Assembly: GCA_003228875.1 (NCBI GenBank)
Contig: QIGK01000026.1
Span: 55,494 to 119,493 of the forward strand
Origin: Rhodobacterales bacterium
Lineage (GTDB): Bacteria > Pseudomonadota > Alphaproteobacteria > Rhodobacterales > Rhodobacteraceae
Direction of reading: 5' to 3'
Length of the DNA stretch: 64,000 bases
Both the position numbers and the translations under genes were made by a program. Below the pieces are notes generated by a model. The model did not search any database. It was not told the origin of the DNA and saw only the letters and a program-made list of their open reading frames with translations. Positions 53,975-63,639 of the stretch are shown piece after piece (the stretch's first letter is position 1; every line of letters starts with the position of its first letter).

Positions 53975-54625
53975 TTATTGCCCCAACCGGCTGGCCTCAG
54001 CCGCCAGTGCTTCGATCCCTGCCCAATCGCCAGCAGCGATTTTATCCACCGGTGCCACCCATGACCCGCCAGCGCAGATCACGTTTGACAAGCCAAGATA
54101 GTCATTGGCGTTTGATAAGCTAACACCGCCAGTGGGACAAAACGAAATCTGCGGCAGCGGCGCGCCGATGGCTTTTAATGCTGGAGCACCGCCCGATGCT
54201 TCGGCTGGGAAAAACTTTAACAGGTCATAACCGCGTGCCAGCATTTGCATGGCCTCAGAAGCGGTCGCCGCCCCTGCCAGCAATGGCAGGCCCAATGCCT
54301 CGCAGGCCTCTATCAGTTCGTCCGTAGCCCCGGGAGATACGCCGAATTTTGCCCCTGCATCCACTGCATTTTGCACATCTTGCGGGGTAATCAGGGTGCC
54401 CGCGCCAACTACGCCGCCTTTGACTTCCGACATAATTTTGATCGCATCCAGCGCCGCCGAGGTGCGCAATGTCACTTCTAGCGCAGGCAAGCCGCCCGCG
54501 ACCAATGCCTCGGCCAAGGGCCGCGCGGTGTTGGTGTCATGCACCACCAGAACTGGCACAATCGGGGCCATCTCACAAACCTCTCGGTTGCGTTTGCAGG
54601 CGTCTTTTGCTGTTATTCTCATCAT
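53975..54625 (-). CDS. eda: 2-keto-3-deoxy-6-phosphogluconate (KDPG) aldolase
   Basis: About 216 residues after choosing the ATG at 54625, which overlaps the stop of the gene before. It cleaves KDPG to pyruvate and glyceraldehyde-3-phosphate, the last step of the Entner-Doudoroff pathway. [28 protein letters not shown] with the Glu, VVGAGTLIT, and [10 protein letters not shown] with the Schiff-base Lys are all present. An extra 20 residues further upstream are not supported. Confidence 0.95.
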   Translation of the reverse strand: MMRITAKDACKRNREVCEMAPIVPVLVVHDTNTARPLAEALVAGGLPALEVTLRTSAALDAIKIMSEVKGGVVGAGTLITPQDVQNAVDAGAKFGVSPGATDELIEACEALGLPLLAGAATASEAMQMLARGYDLLKFFPAEASGGAPALKAIGAPLPQISFCPTGGVSLSNANDYLGLSNVICAGGSWVAPVDKIAAGDWAGIEALAAEASRLGQ

Positions 54626-54626
54626 A

Positions 54627-55223
54627 TCACCACAATGTTTTTGCCGCCCGTTCGGGCCATGTTTTGTCATAATCCTTGCCGCCAACCTCGCCGCTTGTCA
54701 TCGCTGCCAGAATATCACCGGCGCTCGGCAGGTCTGCTTTTACCGGCCCATCCCACAGCCCGGCGCGCATGATGGCACGCGCACATTGGAAATAGACTTC
54801 TTGCGGAGTTATCAGTAAAACCGAACGCGGCTCCTTGCCGGATTTTGCGTAACGCTGCAACAGGTCCGGCGCTGCGGAAATCCGGCCTCCGCCGTTGACC
54901 CGCACCACCATGGCTGAACCCGGCACCAGAAACATCAACGAGACCCGCCCATCGCGCACCACATTGCGCAGGCTGTCAATCCGGTTATTACCGTGCCAAT
55001 CGGGCAGCACCAGCGTTTGTTTATCCTCGATAAATACCACTTGGCCAGTGTCGCCGCGCGGGCTGCAATCCAGCCCCTCAGGGCCAACCGTTGTCAGCGC
55101 CACAAAGGGCGAGGCTTTGATAAATGCCGCATATTCCGGTGTGATATGGTCCGCGACCTTTTTTAATGAAGGCGGTTTTGGGGTGCCATAAAGCGCCTCT
55201 AGCTGTTCAAGGGTTTCAATCAT
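54627..55223 (-). CDS. Pyridoxamine 5'-phosphate oxidase-like FMN-binding protein
   Basis: A 198-residue split-barrel flavoprotein. TVGPEGLDCSPRGDTGQVVF, VLPDWHGNNRIDSLRNVV and VSLMFLVPGSAMVVRVNGGG are family blocks of the MSMEG_1061-type pyridoxamine-phosphate-oxidase-like group. It lies between edd and eda with four-base overlaps on the left and right, so it is co-translated with the sugar-acid enzymes. It is not itself an Entner-Doudoroff enzyme; a redox or cofactor link is possible but unproven. Confidence 0.86.
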   Translation of the reverse strand: MIETLEQLEALYGTPKPPSLKKVADHITPEYAAFIKASPFVALTTVGPEGLDCSPRGDTGQVVFIEDKQTLVLPDWHGNNRIDSLRNVVRDGRVSLMFLVPGSAMVVRVNGGGRISAAPDLLQRYAKSGKEPRSVLLITPQEVYFQCARAIMRAGLWDGPVKADLPSAGDILAAMTSGEVGGKDYDKTWPERAAKTLW

Positions 55224-57022
55224 AATACGCTTGCTCCTGTGTCGGCAGGGCCAACATGTTGGCGGAAAACTTCAAACAACTCGCGGCCTGTGCCAACCGT
55301 ATTACCGGACAGATCAGCCTCCACCAAAGGCCGTTCCAGCACCGCGGCATTCAGCACATCCAGAGTGCCAGCCACCGCATCAACCCGCACAATATCGCCG
55401 TCCGCTAGCCGCGCCAATGGGCCTCCGTCCAGCGCCTCAGGGGATACATGAATAGCTGAGGGCACCTTGCCTGACGCACCAGACATCCGGCCGTCGGTGA
55501 CCAGCGCCACCTGAAAACCTTTGCCCTGCAATATCCCCAGCAAAGGCGTCAACGAATGCAATTCGGGCATGCCGTTAGCCTTTGGCCCCTGAAAACGCAC
55601 GACTACAACAACGTCTTGGTTCAACTCTCCGGCCTTAAATGCTGCTTTCACGGCTTCTTGGCTATGAAACACCTTTGCAGGCGCTTCGATCACCCAGCGT
55701 TCTTTGTCCACTGCCGAGACCTTCATCACGCCGTTCCCCAGATTACCCATCAGCCGTTTCATGCCGCCATTGCTTTGGAACGGGTCAGATACCGGTTTTA
55801 ATATCTTGTCATTCAGCGATTTGCCCGCGCCCGCTTCCCACACCACCTCACCATTTTTCAGTTTGGGTTCCTTGGTATAATGTTCCAACCCTTGGCCAAC
55901 AATGGTTTTGGTATCATCGTGCAGCAATCCGTTATTCAGCAGCTCGCCAATCATATAGCCCAGACCGCCCGCAGCATGAAAATGGTTCACATCCGCCAAG
56001 CCGTTGGGATATATCCGCGCGATCAGCGGCACCACGTCAGACAGATCAGCAATGTCAGCCCAGTCCAGCACAATTCCGGCGGCCCGCGCCATCGCCAGTA
56101 GGTGGATCAACAGGTTGGTTGACCCCCCTGTGGCGTTCAACCCGACGATGCCGTTTACAAAGGCTTTGGCGTCCAGAACTTCGCAAACCGGAGTGTATTC
56201 ATTGCCCAACGCAGAAATCGCCAAGGCGCGTTTGGCGCCCTCAATGGTTAGCGCATCACGGAGCGGTGTATTGGGGTTTACAAAACTGGCGCCGGGCAAA
56301 TGCAGGCCCATAAATTCCATCAACATCTGGTTGGTGTTGGCAGTGCCGTAAAACGTGCAGGTTCCGGGGCCATGATAGCTGGCGATCTCGGCTTGCATCA
56401 ATTCAGCGCGGTCAATTTCACCCATAGCAAATCTTTGCCGGACCTTGACCTTTTCGTCATTTGGCAAGCCCGAGGTCATCGGCCCTGCTGGCAGGAACAC
56501 CGCTGGCAGGTGGCCGAACGTGGCGGCGGCAATGACCAATCCGGGTACAATTTTATCACAAACCCCCAAATAAACCGAGCTATCAAACACATTATGCGAC
56601 AGACCAATCCCCGCCGCCATGGCAATAATATCGCGCGAGAACAGCGATAATTCCATGCCTGCCTGCCCTTGCGTGACCCCGTCACACATCGCCGGAACCC
56701 CGCCAGCCACCTGCGCGGTGCCTCCGGTTTCACGGGCCGCTTTGCGGATCAATTCGGGAAAGCGTTCAAACGGCTGATGGGCTGAGAGCATGTCATTATA
56801 AGCGGTGATAATCCCCAGATTACCGCCAATGCCTTTGACCAATTCGTCCTGATCTTCTCCACTAGCGGCAAAAGCATGGGCTTGGTTGCCACAGGTCAGA
56901 TGGGCGCGGTTAGGACCATCTTTTGCAGCCCGCGAGGCCCGCTCCAGATAGGCCGAGCGCAGGGTTTCCGAACGGCTCTCGATGCGGTCGGTTACGCGTT
57001 TTATGGTGTCGTTCAATTGCAT
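55220..57022 (-). CDS. edd: 6-phosphogluconate dehydratase
   Basis: A 600-residue Fe-S dehydratase converting 6-phosphogluconate to KDPG. Cluster cysteines fall in VPAMCDGVTQGQAGMEL, YLGVCDKIVPG and PGTCTFYGTANTNQ. Other signatures are ITAYNDMLSAHQPFERFPE, NATGGSTNLLIHLLAMARAA and VTDGRMSGASGKVPSAIHVS. Length matches Edd rather than the shorter IlvD. Fourth... step order in the operon is zwf, pgl, edd, so it follows pgl by 4 nt. Confidence 0.97.
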   Translation of the reverse strand: MQLNDTIKRVTDRIESRSETLRSAYLERASRAAKDGPNRAHLTCGNQAHAFAASGEDQDELVKGIGGNLGIITAYNDMLSAHQPFERFPELIRKAARETGGTAQVAGGVPAMCDGVTQGQAGMELSLFSRDIIAMAAGIGLSHNVFDSSVYLGVCDKIVPGLVIAAATFGHLPAVFLPAGPMTSGLPNDEKVKVRQRFAMGEIDRAELMQAEIASYHGPGTCTFYGTANTNQMLMEFMGLHLPGASFVNPNTPLRDALTIEGAKRALAISALGNEYTPVCEVLDAKAFVNGIVGLNATGGSTNLLIHLLAMARAAGIVLDWADIADLSDVVPLIARIYPNGLADVNHFHAAGGLGYMIGELLNNGLLHDDTKTIVGQGLEHYTKEPKLKNGEVVWEAGAGKSLNDKILKPVSDPFQSNGGMKRLMGNLGNGVMKVSAVDKERWVIEAPAKVFHSQEAVKAAFKAGELNQDVVVVVRFQGPKANGMPELHSLTPLLGILQGKGFQVALVTDGRMSGASGKVPSAIHVSPEALDGGPLARLADGDIVRVDAVAGTLDVLNAAVLERPLVEADLSGNTVGTGRELFEVFRQHVGPADTGASVL

Positions 57023-57026
57023 TGCT

Positions 57027-57710
57027 TTACTCCGCGTAGTGAATTTTGGTATCGTTGCGCGACAGAATGATCCGCACAGGGGCTTGCGCTTCCGGGCCTT
57101 TAAGCAAAGCTTCTTGTAAGGCGTCCAGTTTATCCTGACCGGTGATCAGCAGGTGGATATGCTTGGCGGCGCGCAAAACCGGCGCTGTCAAGGTCAGCCG
57201 AGGCTCCGGCGCGTTTGGGGCGCGCATTGGCAGCAATATGGGCGCGTCGTCCGCCAGTGCTTCCGCTAACAAATCCGCGCCGGGAAAAATACTAGCAGTA
57301 TGCATATCCACCCCCATTCCCAAAACACAAACATCAATCGGTAGGGCGGGCTTCAGCCCGCCACTGATCTGCCCCAATATATCCTCAGGCTTATCCCCTG
57401 CCATATAAAACGGCATCAAAGTCGCCATTGCTGCGTTGCCTTGCAGCAACGTTTCGCGCAACAACCGCGTGTTGGAACGCTCAGAGCTTTCCGGCACAAA
57501 CCGTTCATCGGTCAGCATCACACTAACCTTGTTCCACATAATATCCGCCTTTGATAATTCCCGCAAAACCCGCTCCGGCGTCGTGCCACCCGGCACCGCC
57601 AGCGTTGCCTTGCCGTTCAGATCAATGGCATCTTGTAACTGTTCAGCGACAATTTCAGCCAGATCAACCGCCAACACAACTCGATCAGGGTATTGCATCA
57701 GATCAGGCAT
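57027..57710 (-). CDS. pgl: 6-phosphogluconolactonase (DevB type)
   Basis: A 227-residue sugar-phosphate lactonase/isomerase-fold enzyme hydrolysing 6-phosphogluconolactone. TLAVPGGTTPERVLRELSK, VSVMLTDERFVPESSERSNT and LGMGVDMHTASIFPG are the conserved blocks. A GC palindrome (57345-57362) sits inside the coding region and encodes part of ISGGLKPALPIDV, where other family members seem shorter; see repeats. Overlaps zwf by 8 nt. Confidence 0.95.
   Translation of the reverse strand: MPDLMQYPDRVVLAVDLAEIVAEQLQDAIDLNGKATLAVPGGTTPERVLRELSKADIMWNKVSVMLTDERFVPESSERSNTRLLRETLLQGNAAMATLMPFYMAGDKPEDILGQISGGLKPALPIDVCVLGMGVDMHTASIFPGADLLAEALADDAPILLPMRAPNAPEPRLTLTAPVLRAAKHIHLLITGQDKLDALQEALLKGPEAQAPVRIILSRNDTKIHYAE
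57345..57362. repeat. REP-like palindrome inside pgl
   Basis: GGCGGGCTTCAGCCCGCC, an 18-base perfect inverted repeat with TC at the centre, preceded by TAGG. A similar palindrome lies at 63616-63635 (also TC at the centre, preceded by TTAG). The short core TAGGGYGGG is shared, suggesting one family. Confidence 0.7.
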
Positions 57711-59154
57711 CTATTTCTCTCCAGCGTCGGCCATCGCGGTGCAGTAAGGCCAATGAATCTTCGGGGCCGGAACCGCCTGCATCATAAGGCGCGGGTTTGC
57801 TTGAATCAGCGTCCCACGCTGCAATGATCGGGTCAATCCAGCCCCATGCTTCTTCGACCTCATCACCACGCATAAACAGGGTTTGGTCGCCGCGAATAAC
57901 ATCCATAATCAGGCGTTCATAGGCATCGGTGGCCTCAACATCCGGCCCTAATGCCTCGGCAAAGCTCATATCAAGCGGCACTTCGGTCAGGCGCATGCCG
58001 CCCGGGCCGGGTTCTTTGATGGTCATGCGCATGCGGATGCCTTCATCCGGTTGCAAGCGGATAATCAGCGCGTTGCCTTTGCGGTTGGCCATCTCAGGAA
58101 ATATGGAATGCGGCGGGTCTTTGAACACCACGGCGATTTCTGACAGACGGGCGCGCAAGCGTTTGCCGGTGCGCAGATAAAACGGCGTTCCGGCCCAGCG
58201 CCAGTTGGAGATATTAACCTTAAGCGCCACAAAGCTTTCCGTAGTGCTGTCAGGGTTTTCGGCATGCTCAACATAACTTGCCTCATCGCCACCAGCGCGA
58301 TACTGGCCGCGCACTGTGTTTTGGATTTCCAGCGGGTCAAGGGCGCGAATAACTTTCAGCTTTTCATCGCGCACAAAGTCAGCATTGAATTTGGCGGGGG
58401 GTTCCATGGCGGTTAAACACAGCAATTGCATCATGTGGTTTTGCACCATATCGCGCAATGCGCCGGACTGGTCATAATAACCGCCCCGCCCCGCAACCCC
58501 GATGCTTTCGGCCACCGTTATTTGCACATGGTCAATATGTTGCGAATTCCACAGGGGTTCAAACAAAGCATTGGCAAAGCGGATCGCCATCAGATTTTGC
58601 ACGGTTTCCTTGCCCAGATAATGGTCAATGCGGTAAATCTGGTGTTCCGCAAAACTTTCCGACAGTTGGGCGTTCAACGCCTTTGCTGACGCCAAATCAT
58701 GGCCCAGCGGTTTTTCCACGACGATACGGCTGTGCGGCGTGGCAATGCCATTAGTGTGCAAACGGTGCGCGATTTCACCAAACAGATTGGGGCCGACCGA
58801 CAGGTAAAACGCCTGCACCCGATCTTTGCGCATCATCTTTTTCAGTGGTTTCCAGCCTGCATCCCCCATCGCATCAATGGCGATATATTCCAGCGCGTTC
58901 AAAAAAGTTTCAAGCAATTCGGGTGTGTCGCTGGCGGTGGGTTCAAATTCTGCCATTGACCTGCGGATAAGATCCCGAAAACCCGCTGTATCCATTTTTG
59001 AGCGCGCCGCGCCAATAATCCGAGACCCTTCAGGCATTTGCCCCGAACGCATTCGGCGGAACAAAGCAGGCAGGATTTTACGGCGAGACAGATCCCCTGT
59101 CGCACCAAAAATCACCAGATCAAACTGATCAACCGGAATAACGCGTGAAACCAT
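57703..59154 (-). CDS. zwf: Glucose-6-phosphate 1-dehydrogenase
   Basis: A 483-residue NADP-linked dehydrogenase, entry to the Entner-Doudoroff pathway. Rossmann motif FGATGDLSRRKILPAL, active site RIDHYLGKETVQNLM with the catalytic His, and KPLGHDLASAKALN are intact. It is the first gene of the operon zwf-pgl-edd-PPOX-eda-pgi-rluA. Upstream are two inverted repeats that could be operator sites. Confidence 0.97.
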   Translation of the reverse strand: MVSRVIPVDQFDLVIFGATGDLSRRKILPALFRRMRSGQMPEGSRIIGAARSKMDTAGFRDLIRRSMAEFEPTASDTPELLETFLNALEYIAIDAMGDAGWKPLKKMMRKDRVQAFYLSVGPNLFGEIAHRLHTNGIATPHSRIVVEKPLGHDLASAKALNAQLSESFAEHQIYRIDHYLGKETVQNLMAIRFANALFEPLWNSQHIDHVQITVAESIGVAGRGGYYDQSGALRDMVQNHMMQLLCLTAMEPPAKFNADFVRDEKLKVIRALDPLEIQNTVRGQYRAGGDEASYVEHAENPDSTTESFVALKVNISNWRWAGTPFYLRTGKRLRARLSEIAVVFKDPPHSIFPEMANRKGNALIIRLQPDEGIRMRMTIKEPGPGGMRLTEVPLDMSFAEALGPDVEATDAYERLIMDVIRGDQTLFMRGDEVEEAWGWIDPIIAAWDADSSKPAPYDAGGSGPEDSLALLHRDGRRWREIDA

Positions 59155-59174
59155 GGTCTAACCCTGCAAATTAC

Positions 59175-59220
59175 CGACGCCAAACGTCGCAAAATAAACT
59201 GTAACACAAAGCATGCTTTG
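59175..59220. promoter_or_regulatory. Inverted repeats upstream of zwf
   Basis: CGACG-CCAAA-CGTCG at 59175-59189 and a 14-base perfect palindrome CAAAGCATGCTTTG at 59207-59220, both within 70 bases of the zwf start. The second is symmetric and of operator size. The regulator is not identifiable from the window. Confidence 0.45.
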
Positions 59221-59440
59221 CGGGGCTATCTGTTTCCTAACATTCCTTCACGGCGCGTCAAGATAAATTGTGCACAGCGATAGACGATGTTGCGCGCATC
59301 CCGCGTTTGACCGCAAAATAATCGACTTCACAGGATTAAGCAGCGCCCTGTTTTGGCGCGGCTTTATGCCAATGTTTTTGATTGGGGCTTTTGATTTCAG
59401 ATTAATGAGCCTAAAAAAGCCAAGTTTTTCAAGGGAGCAA

Positions 59441-61726
59441 ATGGTGAGTCTCGGTTTTTCGGTCCTGCGCGGTATATTTAAGTTGCAACGCAAATGTTTT
59501 GCGCACCCAAAGATGGTATTGCTGTTTGCCATCGTTATTTCGGGTTTCATCGGGCTGGGCGCGCCGTTTGTCAAAACCTCTAACGATCCGTTTTTGCTGT
59601 TTGGGCCGGATAATATTCACCGCCTGAAACTGGAGCAGCAAAACGCTGAATTTGGCGAAAGCAATCGCACGCTGATGATGCTGGCGGTCAAATCCGAAGC
59701 TGAGCAATTGCTGTTGCTGGAGGCGGAGCGGTATTTGAGCGCCATCCTTGACGCGCCGCAAAACCTGCTGCGCCCCGATAATCTGGAACATTTTTCATCC
59801 GTTTCGAAATTACTGCCCGTGCTCGGGCATCCGCTGGAATTTACGCCGCTAAGCGATGTTGCCATCCTGATTGAGGAACAACCCGCCTTGGGCAATACCT
59901 TTTTCAACCGGGAAAAAACCGCGCTGATCCTGTCTTTGACCCTTGATCTGGAGGACCATACGGATGCTGGCCTGCAAATCGCATACACGCAGGAACTGGC
60001 ATTAGCCAGCCATATCGAAACCCGTTTTCCGGGTGTTAGCGTTGCCATGGCGGGCAGTATTTCGTTAACCGAAGCCCTGCGCGATGCCATGACGTTTGAT
60101 CAACGGTATCTTTTTCCGCTGACCTTGCTGGTCAATTTTTCTGTACTTTTTTTTGCTTTTGGCAATTTTCGTATTACGGTTGCCGCACTTGGTGCTTCAA
60201 TCTTTTCGGTGGTTTTAACTGTCGGGATCGCGGGGTGGAGCGGGTATGTTTTTGCCACAGCGGCGGTATCATCATTTTCAATTGTCATGACCCTGACCGT
60301 TGCATCGCTGATCCATATTATCCATGCAATTGGCGCGCGGCAGCGAAATTTGCGGTTTCAGAACACTGCTTCGATTGTTCTGGCCAGTTTTCGCAAACTG
60401 ACCATTCCGGTAATTGTTGCCCATGCCACCACCGCTGTAGGGTTTTTGTCGCTGAACTGGGCTGACGCGCCGGCATTTCGGGCGATGGGAAATCTGGTGG
60501 CGATCGGGCTGGTGTTTTCGCTGATCATTGTGCTGATTATTTCGCCGATTATAATAAATTATGGCTGTGGCAATGGTAAAATCCGAGACCAGCGCGTGCG
60601 TAAGATCTCCCGTGCCCTGACCAGCGGCTGGGCCAAAGCGCCGGGGAAATGGGCGGTTGGCGTGGCGATATTGTCATTGATTGCCCTGCTTGGCTTGGTA
60701 AAAACCACATTTGACGATCAGTTTATTAAATTTTTTGCTGAAGATCACCCATTACGGCAAAACATTGCGGAAATTGGCGATAATATGGGCTGGTCACAAA
60801 CCATTGATCTGGTGCTTCGCTATGAACAAGGGGAATTATTGCAGCCCGAGACCTTTGTGCAACTGGAAAGCCTGATTGCCAGTATCAAACAGATGCCGTT
60901 TGTTTTTGATGTCAATTCGCCGATGCCGGTTATTCAAAATTGTCTGGATACCCGCACGCCGCCCTTTACCGGCGCGCTGAACGATGTGCCGCAAAAAATG
61001 CTGAATTACTGTGTGCGGAGCAACTGGCTGGTGACACCGGAAACCGGCAATGCCAGCTTTGCCGCTGATTTTCGCGCGCTGCGCCTGAACGTTTTGCTGC
61101 CGCGCATGTCCTCGGCCGAGGTCCGGACATTGGCTGAACGTATTGAGTCCGAAACGCTGGATTACGGGTTTACACCGCAAAGCGCCGCGGTTTCGGGCAT
61201 TAATGTGATGTCAGCCTATCTGTCAAAAATCAACACTCAGTCGATGCTGGTCGGGTCAGCTTTTGCCATGTTGATCGTGTCGCTTCTGATTGGAGTTTTT
61301 CTGCGCTCTGCCACCTTGGCGTTGCTAAGCATTCTGCCCAATTTTCTGCCGGCAATGGCAGCGTTGGGCCTGTGGGTTTGGTTCAATGGCGAGGTGGGCA
61401 TGGCTGCATCTATTATTGCAGCGATGACTTTTGGCATTGTGGTTGATGATACGATCCATATTTTATACGCCCTGACCCGGGGCCGAAAAAAGCAAACCAA
61501 CCAAGGTGTGCAGCGGGTTTTGCAAGATGTTTTACCGGGGGTTCTGACCACTACGCTGGCTTTGGGGTTAGGGTTTGCGCTGATTATGCTATCGGGGTTT
61601 GCAGTAAATCAACAATTGGGGTTTTTGACCTCCAGCACAATATTCATCGCATTTATATTTGATTTATTTGTGCTGCCGGGGCTGTTTTTATATTTTTTCG
61701 GACGAACCCGACGCAAAAAATCCTGA
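59441..61726 (+). CDS. RND/MMPL-family exporter
   Basis: I start at the ATG at 59441 (AGGGAG five bases upstream), giving 761 residues; the earlier ATG at 59405 is an alternative. It has about twelve TM helices in two halves of the same pattern: one TM helix, a periplasmic loop of about 200 residues, then five TM helices. It belongs to the COG1033 MMPL group, with FGIVVDDTIHILYALTRG in the second half carrying the transmembrane Asp pair for proton coupling. Likely exports lipids or small hydrophobic compounds; substrate unknown. Divergent from zwf. Confidence 0.88.
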   Translation: MVSLGFSVLRGIFKLQRKCFAHPKMVLLFAIVISGFIGLGAPFVKTSNDPFLLFGPDNIHRLKLEQQNAEFGESNRTLMMLAVKSEAEQLLLLEAERYLSAILDAPQNLLRPDNLEHFSSVSKLLPVLGHPLEFTPLSDVAILIEEQPALGNTFFNREKTALILSLTLDLEDHTDAGLQIAYTQELALASHIETRFPGVSVAMAGSISLTEALRDAMTFDQRYLFPLTLLVNFSVLFFAFGNFRITVAALGASIFSVVLTVGIAGWSGYVFATAAVSSFSIVMTLTVASLIHIIHAIGARQRNLRFQNTASIVLASFRKLTIPVIVAHATTAVGFLSLNWADAPAFRAMGNLVAIGLVFSLIIVLIISPIIINYGCGNGKIRDQRVRKISRALTSGWAKAPGKWAVGVAILSLIALLGLVKTTFDDQFIKFFAEDHPLRQNIAEIGDNMGWSQTIDLVLRYEQGELLQPETFVQLESLIASIKQMPFVFDVNSPMPVIQNCLDTRTPPFTGALNDVPQKMLNYCVRSNWLVTPETGNASFAADFRALRLNVLLPRMSSAEVRTLAERIESETLDYGFTPQSAAVSGINVMSAYLSKINTQSMLVGSAFAMLIVSLLIGVFLRSATLALLSILPNFLPAMAALGLWVWFNGEVGMAASIIAAMTFGIVVDDTIHILYALTRGRKKQTNQGVQRVLQDVLPGVLTTTLALGLGFALIMLSGFAVNQQLGFLTSSTIFIAFIFDLFVLPGLFLYFFGRTRRKKS

Positions 61727-61794
61727 TTGGCAGGGCTTTGCTAAAACGATTAATTCGCGTAGGTTCATTTCATAAATTTTAAAAGGAAAATATT

Positions 61795-62403
61795 ATGTTG
61801 CGTTCAGCCGTGATACTCACCGCGCTTGTTTTTCCGGGGGTTGCTTTTGCGCAATGCCCGACCAAAGACGACCTATATCAGGGTATTAATATGACCTTTG
61901 ATACCGCGGACACTGAAAGTTATTATACTGGCCGTGGCAATGTAATTGTTAATGAAGGCTCGGACAATTTAATTGACTCAGCAGCGAACTGGACCATCCA
62001 GCTTGCTTCGGGGGTTTTTGAAACCTATGTGCATGAACGCATAGCGGGAAAATGGCGCCCGACTGCGGCTTTTTCACTGGATTATGATTTTGACTATGCG
62101 ACAGCGTTCCCATTAACCGCTGGCGATGTGGGGGGTGGCGTGCAGAACCTTGTTGATGAAGGGGGTGTTTCCGAACCCGCGACCTATTCCTATTCGGTGC
62201 ATGCGGCGGCGGATATAATCATCGGCGATTGCAGTTATGCCACGCTTGATGTGTATCAGACCTACCTTTTGCCCGACGGAGGATTTGGTCTGTCCCGCAT
62301 GATCTATCTGAAGGATGTTGGATTTGGCTATATTGTTGAGTCCTTCTGGAGCAATGGCAAGACACTTTCGCGCGTTGCCACCGGTATTGCCGTTGATGGC
62401 TAA
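61795..62403 (+). CDS. Hypothetical secreted protein
   Basis: A 202-residue protein with signal peptide (ILTALVFPGVAFAQ) and AAGGA before the ATG. The mature protein is beta-rich with two Cys (AQCPTKDDL and GDCSYATLD) and Trp/Tyr-rich strands, for example WTIQLASGVFETYVHERIAG. No domain recognised. It lies between the exporter and mrp in the same direction, 69 nt after the exporter. Confidence 0.7.
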   Translation: MLRSAVILTALVFPGVAFAQCPTKDDLYQGINMTFDTADTESYYTGRGNVIVNEGSDNLIDSAANWTIQLASGVFETYVHERIAGKWRPTAAFSLDYDFDYATAFPLTAGDVGGGVQNLVDEGGVSEPATYSYSVHAAADIIIGDCSYATLDVYQTYLLPDGGFGLSRMIYLKDVGFGYIVESFWSNGKTLSRVATGIAVDG

Positions 62404-62501
62404 AGATTGATGCACTTGACGCATCCCCCTTGAATAACATATTACGTTTTTAATATATGAATTTTTTGGTCAGGTATGTCCCGACCAGCAAAGGGGGCAA
62501 A

Positions 62502-63608
62502 ATGGCCGAAATAAGCAAACAACAAATAACCGATGCACTGGCATCCGTGGAGGTTCGCGGGTTGGAGGGCAATATGGTCTCGGCTGGGTTGATCTCGGAT
62601 ATTTTGATCAATGATGGCAAGGTTGTTTTTTCGATCACCGTGCCCGAGGATTTTCGCGGCGATACTGTAAAGATGCAACGCCGCGCTGAAGAAGCCATCC
62701 GCAGCATGCCCGGTGTTGATAAGGTTCTGGTGGCATTAACCGCCGACCGCGCCGCGCCAAAACCCGTTGAGCCACCAAAACTAAAAGCCCGTAAGGAACG
62801 CCCGGTTGGCCCCGATATGCGCCCCGACAGCCGCGCCATTCCGGGGGTTAAATCCATTCTGGCGATTGCGTCGGGCAAGGGCGGTGTCGGTAAATCCACA
62901 TGTGCAATCAACATCGCAGTTGGCTTGTCGAGCCTTGGCCTTAAGGTAGGTCTGCTGGACGCTGACATTTACGGCCCGTCCGTGCCACGCCTTTCTGGTC
63001 TCGCGGGAAAACGCCCTGAGATCGTCAATGAATCGGTGATGCCAATGCAAAAATTCGGCATTAAAATCATGTCGATGGGGTTTTTGATGGAGGAAGACAA
63101 TCCGGTGATCTGGCGCGGCCCGATGATTGTGTCTGCGCTGATGCAATTGCTTAATGAGGTCGCATGGGGAGAGCTGGACGTGCTGGTGCTGGACATGCCG
63201 CCGGGAACCGGAGATATCCAGTTGACATTGGCTCAGCAGGTTCCGGTGGCGGGCGCGGTGATCGTTTCCACCCCGCAAGATCTGGCGTTGATTGACGCGC
63301 GCAAGGGGCTAAAGATGTTCCAAAACGTGGACGTGCCGATCTTTGGCATTATTGAAAACATGAGCAGTTTCCTTTGCCCAAGTTGCGGCGAGGAATCCCA
63401 CATTTTTGGCAATGGCGGTGCACGGGCGGAATCTGCCAAGCTGCAAATTCCGTTTCTGGGGGCCATTCCGCTGCACATGGATATCCGCGAAAGCTCTGAT
63501 AAAGGCGACCCGATTACGGCAAGCGAACCCAATAGTGTTCATGCCAAAGCCTATCAAGCCATCGCCCTGTCCATCGCTGCGCAGCTTAACCCCGTTGATG
63601 ATGACTAA
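62502..63608 (+). CDS. mrp: Mrp/NBP35-family iron-sulfur cluster carrier ATPase
   Basis: A 368-residue P-loop ATPase (ApbC/Mrp). I use the ATG at 62502 with AAAGGGGG upstream. N-terminal DUF59 (MIP18-like) domain, then the deviant Walker A ASGKGGVGKSTCAINIAVG, LLDADIYGPSVPRLSG and the cluster-binding CPSCGEES (CxxC). It carries Fe-S clusters to target apoproteins. A GC palindrome follows the stop codon. Confidence 0.95.
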   Translation: MAEISKQQITDALASVEVRGLEGNMVSAGLISDILINDGKVVFSITVPEDFRGDTVKMQRRAEEAIRSMPGVDKVLVALTADRAAPKPVEPPKLKARKERPVGPDMRPDSRAIPGVKSILAIASGKGGVGKSTCAINIAVGLSSLGLKVGLLDADIYGPSVPRLSGLAGKRPEIVNESVMPMQKFGIKIMSMGFLMEEDNPVIWRGPMIVSALMQLLNEVAWGELDVLVLDMPPGTGDIQLTLAQQVPVAGAVIVSTPQDLALIDARKGLKMFQNVDVPIFGIIENMSSFLCPSCGEESHIFGNGGARAESAKLQIPFLGAIPLHMDIRESSDKGDPITASEPNSVHAKAYQAIALSIAAQLNPVDDD

Positions 63609-63615
63609 CCCTTAG

Positions 63616-63635
63616 GGTGGGTGCTCGCACCCACC
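63616..63635. repeat. REP-like palindrome after mrp (possible terminator)
   Basis: GGTGGGTGCTCGCACCCACC, a 20-base perfect inverted repeat with TC at the centre, 7 bases after the mrp stop. It could act as a 3' hairpin. The T tract is absent on either side, so it is more REP-like than a standard terminator. Compare 57345-57362. Confidence 0.65.
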
Positions 63636-63639
63636 ACTA

